Below, one piece after another: positions 47,445-56,612 of a DNA stretch of 64,000 nt. A program made the translations under genes and the position numbers. The DNA is from Cytidiella melzeri (taxonomy: Eukaryota; Basidiomycota; Agaricomycetes; Polyporales; Irpicaceae), in contig JABYQR010000146.1 of assembly GCA_022592445.1 (NCBI GenBank), positions 39,648-103,647 on the forward strand, in the 5' to 3' direction. Within the stretch, counting starts at the first letter, position 1; each line of letters opens with the position of its first letter. The notes below the pieces were generated by a model, which saw only the letters and a program-made list of their open reading frames with translations, ran no database searches and had not been told where the DNA came from.

Positions 47445-47676
47445 CTTGACGACTCAGGGCTGAGTAGGGTTCATAAAAATCATTTATTATTGTTCAATAG
47501 CAGTATTAGAAGTATTGAGAGTGAGGGATACGAAGGGAACGAGATACAGAGAATACGAGGCCCATCGCGCATACAGCCATATAATGGGCGCTACACCCTG
47601 ACGCACTGTCGACGCGACTGATGGGAGTCACGTGCGACTGAGCGGTACCCGCCACTGACTGAATTCACCAGACGTT

Positions 47677-48127
47677 TGCATACCTTGTTTTTTGTCTTTT
47701 TCGAACTCCGCTTTCCAAAACAGGTACCGCAAACGGCTGGTTCTGAGACTAGCGTCACTCTGCAATACAGCCACTTCCATAATGATGGGCGGGCGCGTGT
47801 GAATCATGCCCTCGCCCCGCCAAATGCAGCACGGCACTGCCGAGTAGCTCCGATCAATACTATCATTCATGCGGTCTTCGTAAAAACCCGGCGCTCAGCA
47901 CATTGCGCTGGGAGCTCCCACCTAAATCTGTCAAAAAGTACATAGAATTATACCTGTGCATCTTGATAGTATGCTGTATTAAATTCACGCTTTTTAGAGA
48001 GGAACAGCGAGCTGCGGCAGGATGCCGACGAGGGGTAGAAGAGAGAAGGGGTGTTCGTAAAAACGTCACGGTTGGTCACACCGGCATGAGGTCAGCATAT
48101 TGTCACTTCAACACGACTTACCATATG
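47677..48127. other. Spacer between the TIR element and the LINE, no gene seen
   Basis: This stretch has no recognised gene. The T-rich start (ccttgttttttgtc) follows the right terminal repeat directly. Confidence 0.4.
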
Positions 48128-50813
48128 TAGTATCTTTTTTTTTATTAAAAAATCATTATTATTAAACGTCGGCGAGGCCAGGGACGATACAAACTATACG
48201 ACTATACACCTAATAATCTACGTGTAACGGGAAGACTCTAAAGCCTAGACGCGCGAAACGCGCAGAGAAAGTACACTACCACGTTATAAAATCAAGTTGT
48301 TGGTGGGAGCGTGCTCGAAAGTGAATGCAAGAGGATTATCGGTGAGGAAAGTGTAAAGCGCAGGGTCGGGGTCAGACGAGTTCTTCAGGAACTCAAGGAA
48401 GTTGCGTCGCGGCCGGTAGTACCGAGTGCATTGGTTTAGGATGTGTGCGCGTGAGTGGAAGACGTTACAGTTGTTGCAACGAGTGTTTTCGTTTGGGAAG
48501 AATCGCGAACGGTACTCTCCCGTGAGCGCGTGATTGAGTATTGCTCGAGCTGCTCGGGCGACCAAGCTATTTGTGGTGAAGCGGGTTAGGAATTTTCCTC
48601 CCTTATGTGTGGTGGGGGCGATTGCTCGCTGCCCGTGCAGGAAGTTATGGCCTCGATATGCAGGATGCTTGCACATGTTTGCCCACGCATCGATGGTGCG
48701 CATCTTAGCGGTCTTTCTGGACCATGCGATTTATTGTTTTTGCAGGGTTTTGATGCGCGCACGGGAGGGGGGCTCGAAAATAAGTGAACGCAATGTTATT
48801 AAGTAACTACAAAAATACAGGGGTTTTTATAACATTTTAGAGAAACGGATAGGATGAAAAGGGAATATCAAAAGAGTAATCCGCGCGGAATGACGGAAAG
48901 GCGGGCGGCGGGAACAAGCGGATACAAATTAAAAGGGCGGAAAACCTAAAATAACAACACAATTGAGGTGAATGGGATGGGATTGGGGGTTTCCAGCGCC
49001 TCGCAGGCTTGCTGGTCAACCAGTTTGTTTTGTTTGACTCCCACATGTCCTGGACACCAATGGATGTGAAGATGCACTGCAGGGTTTAGGGAGAACCAAG
49101 CACGAAGGCGCGTGGCAGTGCTAATGGAAATGGCTTGGGCCGAGTGCAGTTCCACCCTGAGGATAGTGGCAATGGCAGATTCGCTGTCGCAGAAGATGTG
49201 GAGATCCGTAGTGGTGGTGTTGATACCGCGGGCAATGCATGCGGCGAGAGCGAGGAGTTCAGCGTCAAACGACGTGGCCTCTGAGTAGGTGAAGGCCATG
49301 GAGGCAACGAGAGCGCGTCCAACGTACAAGCGGTAAGCGGCGGCGGCAACGTCTGGAGTTCCTGTGCGAGCTGATCCGTCAGAGAATGCGAAAGTGTTTA
49401 AGGGAGAAGATGCTAAACTATTGATAAAGCTACGTTTGCATTCTAACCAAAGCTGAAATTTGTCTGAAGATTTCTTAGGGTGTGAGAGAATGAAAGATAC
49501 ACGCGAAGAAAATAAGTCTACTAATCTGTTTCCAGGCTGTAATTCAGGGTGTGAATGGCTGATGGGTTTGAGATTGGGTGTTGACGACTGATGATGGATT
49601 TGTAAGGGGAGGGACGAGCGAGGGAGGATGTTGTGAACGGGAAACCCAATGGAGTGAGATGAGTTGCATACAGATTTGGGTGTGGCCACGATTGTGACAA
49701 TGTGGCTGGCCGGGAGGCATTGTGTGCAGAGGACGGAGGTGTCAAAGAGTTTGCGGAGATGGAGACGTATTGGAAGGAGGCCGGCAAGAATTTCCATCCC
49801 GCCAACCGGGGATGTGCGGAATGCGCCTAGGATCCACCTCGCAGCGGCGGACTGGGCTTGAGAGAGGGAGGCGATGAGAGATTTTTGTGGTTTGCATGGG
49901 TTGAACCAAAGACGGAAGCCGTAGGTGAGGATGGGGCAAACACAAGATATGTAAAGGAGCCGCTTCTGTGTAGGGGCGAGACCTCGGTTGGAGTTTTTCA
50001 GCATGGGGTAACCGCGGACAGTGCTGAGGGCCTTGGTGGCATAGAAGCGAACGTGATATCAAAAGTTGAGTTGAGAGTCGAAGAAGAATCCCAAGTAACG
50101 CCAGATATGTTTGGGGTTGAGCGTGATGCAGGAGTTGTCAATGGAGATGGTGAGGGAGGGTAGAGGACCTTGGTACTTAGGGCAGGAGAAGTGGGTGAGT
50201 TCGAGTTTGTCAAGTTCTAAGATGATGCTGATGCGTGCGAATATTTTGACGATGAGGAGGTAGAGATGGCGGAGGATGAAGATGTTTGTGCCTAGCGAGT
50301 CTGACGAGAGAGCAAGAGTGCCGTTGTCTACGAAGAATAGCAAAAGGGAGCGCAGGGAGGGGTTTTGTGATGGGGGGAGCTTAGATATGAGGGCAAGAGC
50401 AGGAGTGATGGCAAGTGCTGAGAAGTTGGGGGAAAGGCAGGAGCCCTGTCCAACGCCGACCGTGCAGCCGACCTGGTCAGACAGTTGTTCTGCCCATTGA
50501 AACTGGGTGGTGCAATTAGAGAGATAGTTGGCGATGAGTAAACACAGGGAGGAGTGGAATCCGAGGCGCCGTAGAATGGCCACCAGCAAGTGGTGGTTAA
50601 TAGAGGGGGAAAATTGGGCAATGTCCATTGCGAGGCAGGAGGTATGAAGCCCCACTGTGCACACCGCTCGTAAGTGGTGGACAAGGAGAAGGCCAGCGTT
50701 GTCCGTGGAGTGGAGACGTACATCCCCGCATTGGGAAGAATGTAGCAGCTGGTACCATATGCAGTTGTACTGCATACAATTGGCGATCAGTTTCTCCACC
50801 AGCTGACACGGAG
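48128..50813 (-). mobile_element. LINE-type retrotransposon, 3' part
   Basis: A non-LTR element reads on the minus strand and ends at the left in a short A-tail (poly-T on the plus strand, 48128-48137). It contains part of a reverse transcriptase, an RNase H domain and a C-terminal zinc knuckle. Its 5' part is missing here because an LTR (A3) begins exactly at 50814; the rest may lie beyond position 64000. Confidence 0.85.
48284..50813 (-). pseudogene. LINE ORF2: reverse transcriptase, RNase H, zinc knuckle (truncated, inactive)
   Basis: Reading from 50813, the RT palm shows DIAQFSPSINHHLLVAIL and GVGQGSCLSPNFSAL. The catalytic YxDD position reads FVDNGTLALSS, so the second Asp is Asn. After a frame break near 50060-50000 the same protein continues (NRGLAPTQKRLLYISCVCPI) to an RNase H domain with FAFSDGSA, DAELLALAACIA, IFCDSESAIAT and WCPGHVGVKQNKLVDQQA. 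A stop at 48946 is followed by a last open piece (48703-48284) with a CNNCNVFHSRAHILNQC zinc knuckle typical of LINE ORF2 ends. Frame breaks, the N substitution and the missing 5' part show it is dead. Confidence 0.82.
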
Positions 50814-51994
50814 ACAGGGCTCGACGTGACAAATAGGGACACAATGTGGATGACAACGAGGAGGTGGTGGCAGGCGTGAAGCACAATGCGTTCACCAGCT
50901 ATCAAACTTATTCAGAAAGCTAGCCCAGTAAAGACCAAGTTAGTATTGTGACTACCAGCTATGTAGTACAAGAGGGGGTTGCTTACCTAGCCCAGTAAAG
51001 ACCAAGAGGTCGAGATGGGGGGCTAGGAGCGTTCATGCAGCAGTATATATAGACTTCAGGGACCTGCGCACAGACCATGTTGAGGGCAGGCTTTGCAAGA
51101 AGCCATGTGAACGAAGAACAAAAGAACTACCTAAAGGAGAACAATGGCTATTGTCTAGACCTTGCCAAGAACTCTACTCGTGAGAGAATCTATCTAAAAG
51201 GAGACCAACTATTGTATTCCATTCCCACACCTGTGAGAACATCCTTCCATAAAGAGAACAATAAGGAAAGAACAATAAGGAGCCCATGTGGACAGTATCT
51301 ATGACGTCCAACCCTAGCTATGGGCTGAGCCATGTGCTTGTAGCCATGTGGTCTTACTTAAGCTAAGTCACATGCCAGTGTGGAGCATCTAAGCCACATG
51401 ATACGGGCGCTTAATAGATGTGAAAAGGGATTTTATGCAGAGAAGGTTGCAACTGAGCTGCAGCCCGGAGTTTTACAGATAAAAACAAGAGGTAAATTGC
51501 GAAAATTAAGGGCTAGTCAGGCCATCCATGACATTACCCCACTCCTAAAATCGAGCGTCCTTGCGAAGCATCACTGTGCTGTGGTGATAGAGGTCTTCTA
51601 CCTGTCTACAGGGATTCAGCAGAATTGCCCCGATTGTCTAGTCAGAAGGATGCTAGGAAGTTTCTCCCCTTCTGGTGTCGTTGACTCAACGTTACCCGTC
51701 AGTGTGATGTTCTTGAGATATCCAGACTGATGTGTTTGCCTTCAATCCAGCTAAGATTGTATGTGGATGGATAGATCGTGCGAAGGAAAGCGGGGTCGGT
51801 CTGGGTATTGAATTCCCGAAAGTGCGAGCGGAGATCCGCAAAGAGTGAAGCTTTGATGACCCGGGGCGCTCCGGGGTTAGCTTTGTAAAAGTTGTCAATC
51901 GCTTCTTGACTATTCTCAAGGTTTTCGACTGGTTCCCAGCTATTGTGTCCGTCTGAATACCCTTCCCATTTGACTAGAAATTGCAATTTCTTCC
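50814..51994 (-). mobile_element. Chromovirus A-family remnant A3: LTR and 3' end of pol
   Basis: An LTR of the A family lies at 50814-51533 in minus orientation (reverse strand starts TGTCATGGATGG, ends CCGTGTCA). It is followed rightward by the purine tract and the last part of pol (51699-51994), encoding the chromodomain piece FLVKWEGYSDGHNSWEPVEN and the tail ending DISRTSH. This tail matches that of the intact element A1 almost residue for residue. Pol is cut within the Lys-Lys-Leu-Gln chromodomain codons by the LTR of element B at 51995. The rest of A3 should lie beyond 64000. Confidence 0.85.
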
Positions 51995-52707
51995 TGTAAC
52001 AGTAAGGTTACTACTCACCAGGTGAGTTGATAAACTGAGGGGAGTTAATGGAGATAAAGAGTAAGAGATGTGGTGAGCAAAGTACTGTGAGGTACTGAGT
52101 AGTCCTAGTTCAACAGAGTGGATAAGACTGAGGGGATATGCCCTCAGGAGTGCCTCTATATATACATGAAGGGAAGGACCCCAGGTACTACCCTAAGACC
52201 CCTAATACCTACATGAGTAAGCGAAGTAATCTACCTTACTAAGCATGCCCTATGCCCTAGTGGTGCCACTTCAATAATCAACCAATAGCAATTGTCCCCA
52301 TGACCTGACCCCATGACCCAGTTCCAAGGCTAGACTTGTTCTAGCTTGTTCTAAGACAAGGCTAGACTTTTCCAGAAGGTTCTATCATCTAATGGAATGT
52401 TCTATACTATGACATCATAGTTCCAGCAAGTTCCACAAGGTTCCAGAGAGTTCTATCATGTGATACACAGATAAGGAAAGGAGCGCATCAGCGCATCAGA
52501 GACAGGAGGCGCATCAGCGCATCAATTGATAGGCACTGAGAATAAGCGCTGGAATAGGCGCCTGATAAGTGCCAGATAAGCGCTGGATAAGCACCTAAAT
52601 AGATGCTGGATAAGCGCTGGATAAGCGCTTGACAAGCGCTTCAATATTCCCAATAATACCATTGCCTGGTAAGGCAAGTCTTGTAGAAACATTGAAAATC
52701 TGTGACA
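51995..52707 (-). repeat. 3' LTR of element B
   Basis: The 713-bp LTR has TG...CA ends on the coding strand. Its U3-like part (52460-52640) is full of short repeats of the type gcgcatca and taagcgctgga, and another zone (52320-52460) repeats gttcca / gttcta. These may be transcription or silencing signals, or slippage products. Confidence 0.8.
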
Positions 52708-52951
52708 TTACCCCCCCTTCTTGCTTTGAACTCCGTGCAAAGAGTTTTGAACAAACACCTTGGTCATTGAGTCCACTTTTTCACCATTGTCAAGAGAGTG
52801 CCTAAGCAATTCCGAGTGACTCTAGCGGCTTCTACTGACGCCCCTGACGGGGCTCACACCTCATTGGCTGATGGCTGATGGTAGTCTAGTCCGTACCCTC
52901 CTTGGTTGCGTCATTGGATTGTGGATGATCCTTGGTCTGTTGTTTGTAACT
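52708..52951 (-). other. 3' untranslated region and purine tract of element B
   Basis: Between the pol stop codon and the LTR. The tract gaagggggggtaa directly precedes the LTR on the coding strand, as needed for plus-strand priming. Confidence 0.7.
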
Positions 52952-53250
52952 TTATACACAGTAAATTGTAGCTGAGCAAATAGCTCGGGGATGATTGTCG
53001 TAGAATTTCTTGATTGCTTCTTGAGCGTGCGTGATGTTTTCTACAGGTTCCCACATGTCATTGCTTGGTCCGTAGCCTTTCCAGCGTATGTAATACTGAA
53101 GCTTTTTGGCACAACCTGTACGTCTTGACTTGAGTATCTTCTTGACTTCGTATTCTTCTTCTCCGTCAATGATATCTGGCAGAGGCATCTCCAGCTTTTG
53201 GCCTTCGAATTCAGGTTCATTGTACGGTACTAACTTGCTTGCATGGAATA
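52952..53250 (-). pseudogene. C-terminal piece of element B pol: chromodomain
   Basis: Reading from the insertion boundary, FHASKLVPYNEPEFEG is followed by DGEEEYEVKKILKSRR and KLQYYIRWKGYGPSNDMWEP, a chromodomain with its aromatic residues (Tyr, Trp, Trp). It ends at a stop at 52952. It belongs to the pol gene that resumes at 61852 on the far side of the nested insertion. Confidence 0.85.
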
Positions 53251-53487
53251 CAGGATGTCATGGATGGCCTGACTAGCCCTTAATTTTCGCAATTTACCTC
53301 TTGTTTTTATCTGTAAAACTCCGGGCTACAACCTAGTTTCAATTCTCTTTGCATAAACTCCTTTGCACGTCTATTAAGCGCCCGTATCACGTGGCTTAGA
53401 TGCTCCACACGGTCACATTACTTGCTACTACATCACACTGGCATGTGACTTAGCTTAAGTAAGACCACATGGCTACAAGCACATGGC

Positions 53488-54245
53488 TGTCATGGATGGC
53501 CTGACTAACCCTTAATTTTCGCAATTTACCTCTTGTTTTTATCTGTAAAACTCCGGGCTGTAGCTCAGTTGCAGTCTTCTCTGCATAAACTCCCTTTTCC
53601 CGTCTATTAAGCGCCCGTATCACGTGGCTTAGACGCTCCACACGGTCACATTACTTGCTACTACGTCACACTAGCATGTGACTTAGCTTAAGTAAGACCA
53701 CATGGCTACAAGCACATGGCTCAGCCCATAGCTAGGGTTTGACGTCATAGATACTGCCCACATGGGCTCCTTATTGTTCTTTCCTTATTGTTCTCTTTAT
53801 GGAAGGATGTTCTCACAGGTGTGGGAATGGAATACAATAGTTGGTCTCCTTTTAGATAGATTCTCTCACGGATAGAGTTCTTGGCAAGGTCTAGACAATA
53901 GCTATTGTTCTCCTTTAGGTAGTCCTTTTGTTCTTCGTTCCCATGGCTTCTTGCAAAGCCTGCCCTCAACATGGTCTGTGCGCAGGTCCCTGAAGTCTAT
54001 ATAAGCAGCTACATGTACGCTCCTAGCCCCCATCTCGACCTCTTGGTCTTTACTGGGCTAGGTAAGCAACACCCCTCTTGTACTACATAGCGAGTAGTAT
54101 CAATACTAACTTGGTCTTTACTGGGCTAGCTACCTGAATAAGGTTTATAGTTGGTGAGAGCATTGTGCTACACGCCTGCCACCACCTCGTCGTCGTCGTC
54201 CACATCGTGTCCCTGGTTGCTGCGTTGAGCTCCGTCTCCGTGACA
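53488..54245 (+). repeat. 5' LTR of A1
   Basis: 758 bp, beginning TGTCATGG and ending CCGTGACA. A TATA-like box (tctatataag) lies at about 53996-54005, which should place transcription start a little downstream, near the cttggtctttactgggcta repeats (two copies, 54039 and 54110). Confidence 0.92.
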
Positions 54246-55364
54246 TTAGGTCGAGATCGTTGTGAAAACCCTGGGTCCCCCATTCCCACCGTTTTAAAAA
54301 GTTTATTCCTGTTTGACGAGTACGTCTCCGGTCTTCTCATACCGTTGAGCTACACTTACGTCGTCCGTTTCTACCCCCTGCACGTTGTCTAGTGCCTAAG
54401 GACACGCGCCCCCGTTTTTCTAAGAACCTCTCTACAACTGAGCCTCAGCTCAAGAGGTCTCTTCCATCATCATTCCTTGACGCTCTCGCTGAAAAGCGTA
54501 AGAGCGGTCAACCTCATCGCTGGTCTGACAAAGACCTGGTCACTGTCGCGAAGTACGTGTCCAAGAAGCCGCCTGTCAAAGGCATCACCCTTACCGTCCC
54601 CTCTTACGAGGAAAATCAACAACTTTGCGCTTCCTCTCGAGCATACGGAGAACGCATAGCCGAGGAACGTGCTCGCACTCTAGCTGAGCAGCGAACCCAC
54701 AAGCCGACTCTTTCGGAACGGCTCGCTAAGCTTCCCCCGCCCACTCCCGCTCCCGCTGCACCCAAACCGGTGTTGATAGACTTCAAGAAGCTATCACCGG
54801 TTGACCTCGTCGGCATCTTCAGGCCGAAACTCACTGCGGTTCGCACCCGTCTACAAGCTCTCACAGAACTACAAGAACTTCTCAACTGCGCAGACCCCGA
54901 CCATCGTCGCGCGCTACTCCACCTCGTCAACAAGGTCAATTGCTTCCTTAACCAACTTGACGAGCTCGCACCCGTCACAACCGACCGCGAGTGGCAACTC
55001 CTAGACTGGGGTTGCAAAGCAATTGGGAAAGTTTCGTTTAAGCAGCTTCGCAAGAACTACAGCAAAGTTCTTGCGCAACTTAACGTAGTTAATAACAATA
55101 GCTACTTCGACTGGATTAGATAGTCCAGAAGTTTTGCCCGCCACGTCTTTGATCTGCGATAATTGTATCCATTTCTTCGATCCCATCTCGGTCACAGACG
55201 ACCACTTCCGAGCCAACGAGGGATCCTTCTACGAGTGTGATAACCAACCGTGCCCTAATTGATTAAATCAGTTAGACCCCACTGAAGCAATCGAACACGA
55301 GTATTACACAGAGACCTATCAACCACCCTCCGAAGAAAATCGTCGTCTGATCACGAAAGAAGAC
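54246..55364 (+). other. Leader and pre-gag region of A1
   Basis: No standard primer-binding site (TGG-initial tRNA complement) is evident directly after the LTR (ttaggtcgagatcg). Self-priming as in Tf1/sushi-type elements is one possibility. A 243-codon open frame occupies 54392-55123 and about 240 bases separate it from gag. Confidence 0.5.
54392..55123 (+). CDS. Extra open frame upstream of gag in A1, unknown
   Basis: A frame of 243 codons starting at GTG (no in-frame ATG near its start) and ending at TAG. It encodes a basic, Ala/Pro/Leu-rich protein with KRSLPSSFLDALAEKRK, RWSDKDLVTVAKYVSKKPP, a charged coil-like stretch (RAYGERIAEERARTLAEQR) and a C-terminal helical part (LTELQELLNCADPDHRRALL). 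The frame stays open over 730 bases, which is unlikely by chance. The start is unclear: an acceptor-like site (ttgtctag) sits just before it, so it may be a spliced exon or a gag precursor part. No family is recognised. Confidence 0.45.
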   Translation: MPKDTRPRFSKNLSTTEPQLKRSLPSSFLDALAEKRKSGQPHRWSDKDLVTVAKYVSKKPPVKGITLTVPSYEENQQLCASSRAYGERIAEERARTLAEQRTHKPTLSERLAKLPPPTPAPAAPKPVLIDFKKLSPVDLVGIFRPKLTAVRTRLQALTELQELLNCADPDHRRALLHLVNKVNCFLNQLDELAPVTTDREWQLLDWGCKAIGKVSFKQLRKNYSKVLAQLNVVNNNSYFDWIR

Positions 55365-56612
55365 ATGGATCCGAACCAGCCCGCCGCACCTGCTGCCCCA
55401 GCTGCCCCAGTCGCCAACCTGAGCCAGCAAGACGTCCTAAATATATTGGGCGTCCTGACACAAAGGATGGTTGACCTTACCAATCAGGTGGCTGCACTCG
55501 CTGCCGCACAGACGCCAGCGGTTGTCGCTGCTACTCACGGCTCCAGGGAACGGAGTATCGTCGAGAAACCGGTCTCCTTTAAGGGGAAAACCTCGTCAGA
55601 AGCCAGGCTCTTCCGACACGCGTTCATTGTCTGGGCGCAGAACCAGGGCAAAGCATTCTTCCAGCAGGATGCCCAAGGACAAGTCCTGCTGGATAACAAC
55701 GGCGCGAGGATCTTTGATCCTCACAAACTCATCACCAGCGCCCTATCATTCATGCAAGACGACGCTGCTGACTGGGCTCGCCCTCATATCGAGGAGCTGG
55801 CCAACTCCAAACCAGCTTTTGGCAATAGCTGGGATACATTTATCAAGGCTTTCAAAGCCAAATTTGAGCCTATAGACGCTGTCATGGAGGCCAAGACGAA
55901 GATCGCCAACATGAAGCAAGGCAACAAGACCTTTGCTGCCCACATCTCCGAGTTTGAGACATGGGCCCCTCGCACTGGCTGGAGCCAGCAGGACCTCTTC
56001 GATCGCCTCAAGTCGAGCTTGAGCACCGAGTACTTGCAACGCGTCTCGTACTTCCAAACCCGCGCCGCCACCTACGACGCACTCAAGGACCAATGCAAAG
56101 CGGTCGATGCTCAACTTGCCGACCTCCGCAATAGCACCGGCAAGGTCATGGTGGACAGCTCATCAGGACATGGCAAGTCCCATCAACAGGCGTTCCGCGA
56201 TCCCAATGCTATGGAGATCGACGCCTCCCGTTTCTCTGCCTCGTTCGACTCGCTCTTTGCGGGTCTGGGCAAACAAGAGATCTTCCAGAAATGGAAGAAG
56301 GAGATGAGCAAGCGTTGCTCGGTTTGTGGTTCTGAGAGCCACAAGAAGAGGGATTCAAAGCACCCAGACGACCCGGTCTGCAACCACTGCGGTGGTACCG
56401 GTCACTGGGGGGCAGTTTGCCTGAAACGGCTTCAAGGCGTCCCTAAGGGACAAAAAGTCGCTGCAACCTCGTCGACCTCGTCGACCACTACTGCGCCGAA
56501 GCAAGACGTATCCAATGACAAGGATGCTAAGATTGCTGCTCTCAAGGACATGCTGGACATCCAGAAAAAGCAAATGGATGAGATGGCAGCCAAAATCAAC
56601 GCGGTTTTTTGA
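55365..56612 (+). CDS. gag: Gag polyprotein of A1
   Basis: 415 residues. The N-terminus is Ala/Pro-rich (MDPNQPAAPAAPAAP) with a short coiled segment. The capsid-like core contains FKGKTSSEARLFRHAFIVWA, AADWARPHIEEL and FEPIDAVMEAKTKIANMKQG. The nucleocapsid has a partial knuckle CSVCGSESHKK (about residue 315) and a canonical CCHC knuckle CNHCGGTGHWGAVC (about residue 339). The C-terminal helix KIAALKDMLDIQKKQMDEM may oligomerise. Gag ends at TGA 56610-56612, overlapping the pol frame by four bases. Confidence 0.92.
   Translation: MDPNQPAAPAAPAAPVANLSQQDVLNILGVLTQRMVDLTNQVAALAAAQTPAVVAATHGSRERSIVEKPVSFKGKTSSEARLFRHAFIVWAQNQGKAFFQQDAQGQVLLDNNGARIFDPHKLITSALSFMQDDAADWARPHIEELANSKPAFGNSWDTFIKAFKAKFEPIDAVMEAKTKIANMKQGNKTFAAHISEFETWAPRTGWSQQDLFDRLKSSLSTEYLQRVSYFQTRAATYDALKDQCKAVDAQLADLRNSTGKVMVDSSSGHGKSHQQAFRDPNAMEIDASRFSASFDSLFAGLGKQEIFQKWKKEMSKRCSVCGSESHKKRDSKHPDDPVCNHCGGTGHWGAVCLKRLQGVPKGQKVAATSSTSSTTTAPKQDVSNDKDAKIAALKDMLDIQKKQMDEMAAKINAVF

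Larger units (their letters stand above)
36841..47676. mobile_element. Large TIR element with DUF6589-like and RecQ-like genes, interrupted by a hAT
   Basis: The outer ends are 48-bp inverted repeats with two mismatches. The right copy is intact at 47629-47676. The left copy is split into 36841-36851 and 41376-41412 by the hAT insertion; the repeat core includes TCAGTCAGTGGCGGGTACCG. Without the hAT the element is about 6.3 kb. It holds a DUF6589-like gene (plus, 41575-44366) and a RecQ-like helicase gene (minus, 44405-47444), convergent with 38 bases between stops. No DDE transposase, tyrosine recombinase or Rep/Helitron protein is recognised. A clear target duplication is not visible outside the ends. 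Both genes carry lesions, so this copy is likely inactive. Confidence 0.75.

Noticed and set aside
36841..47676. Helitron or CRISPR-like or toxin-antitoxin interpretation of the helicase element
   Set aside because: The helicase is of RecQ type with a zinc-binding region, no Rep motif is present, the ends are long inverted repeats, and no short spaced repeats are visible.
54616..55053. 145-codon minus-strand frame opposite the pre-gag region
   Set aside because: Shadow of the plus-strand frame 54392-55123.
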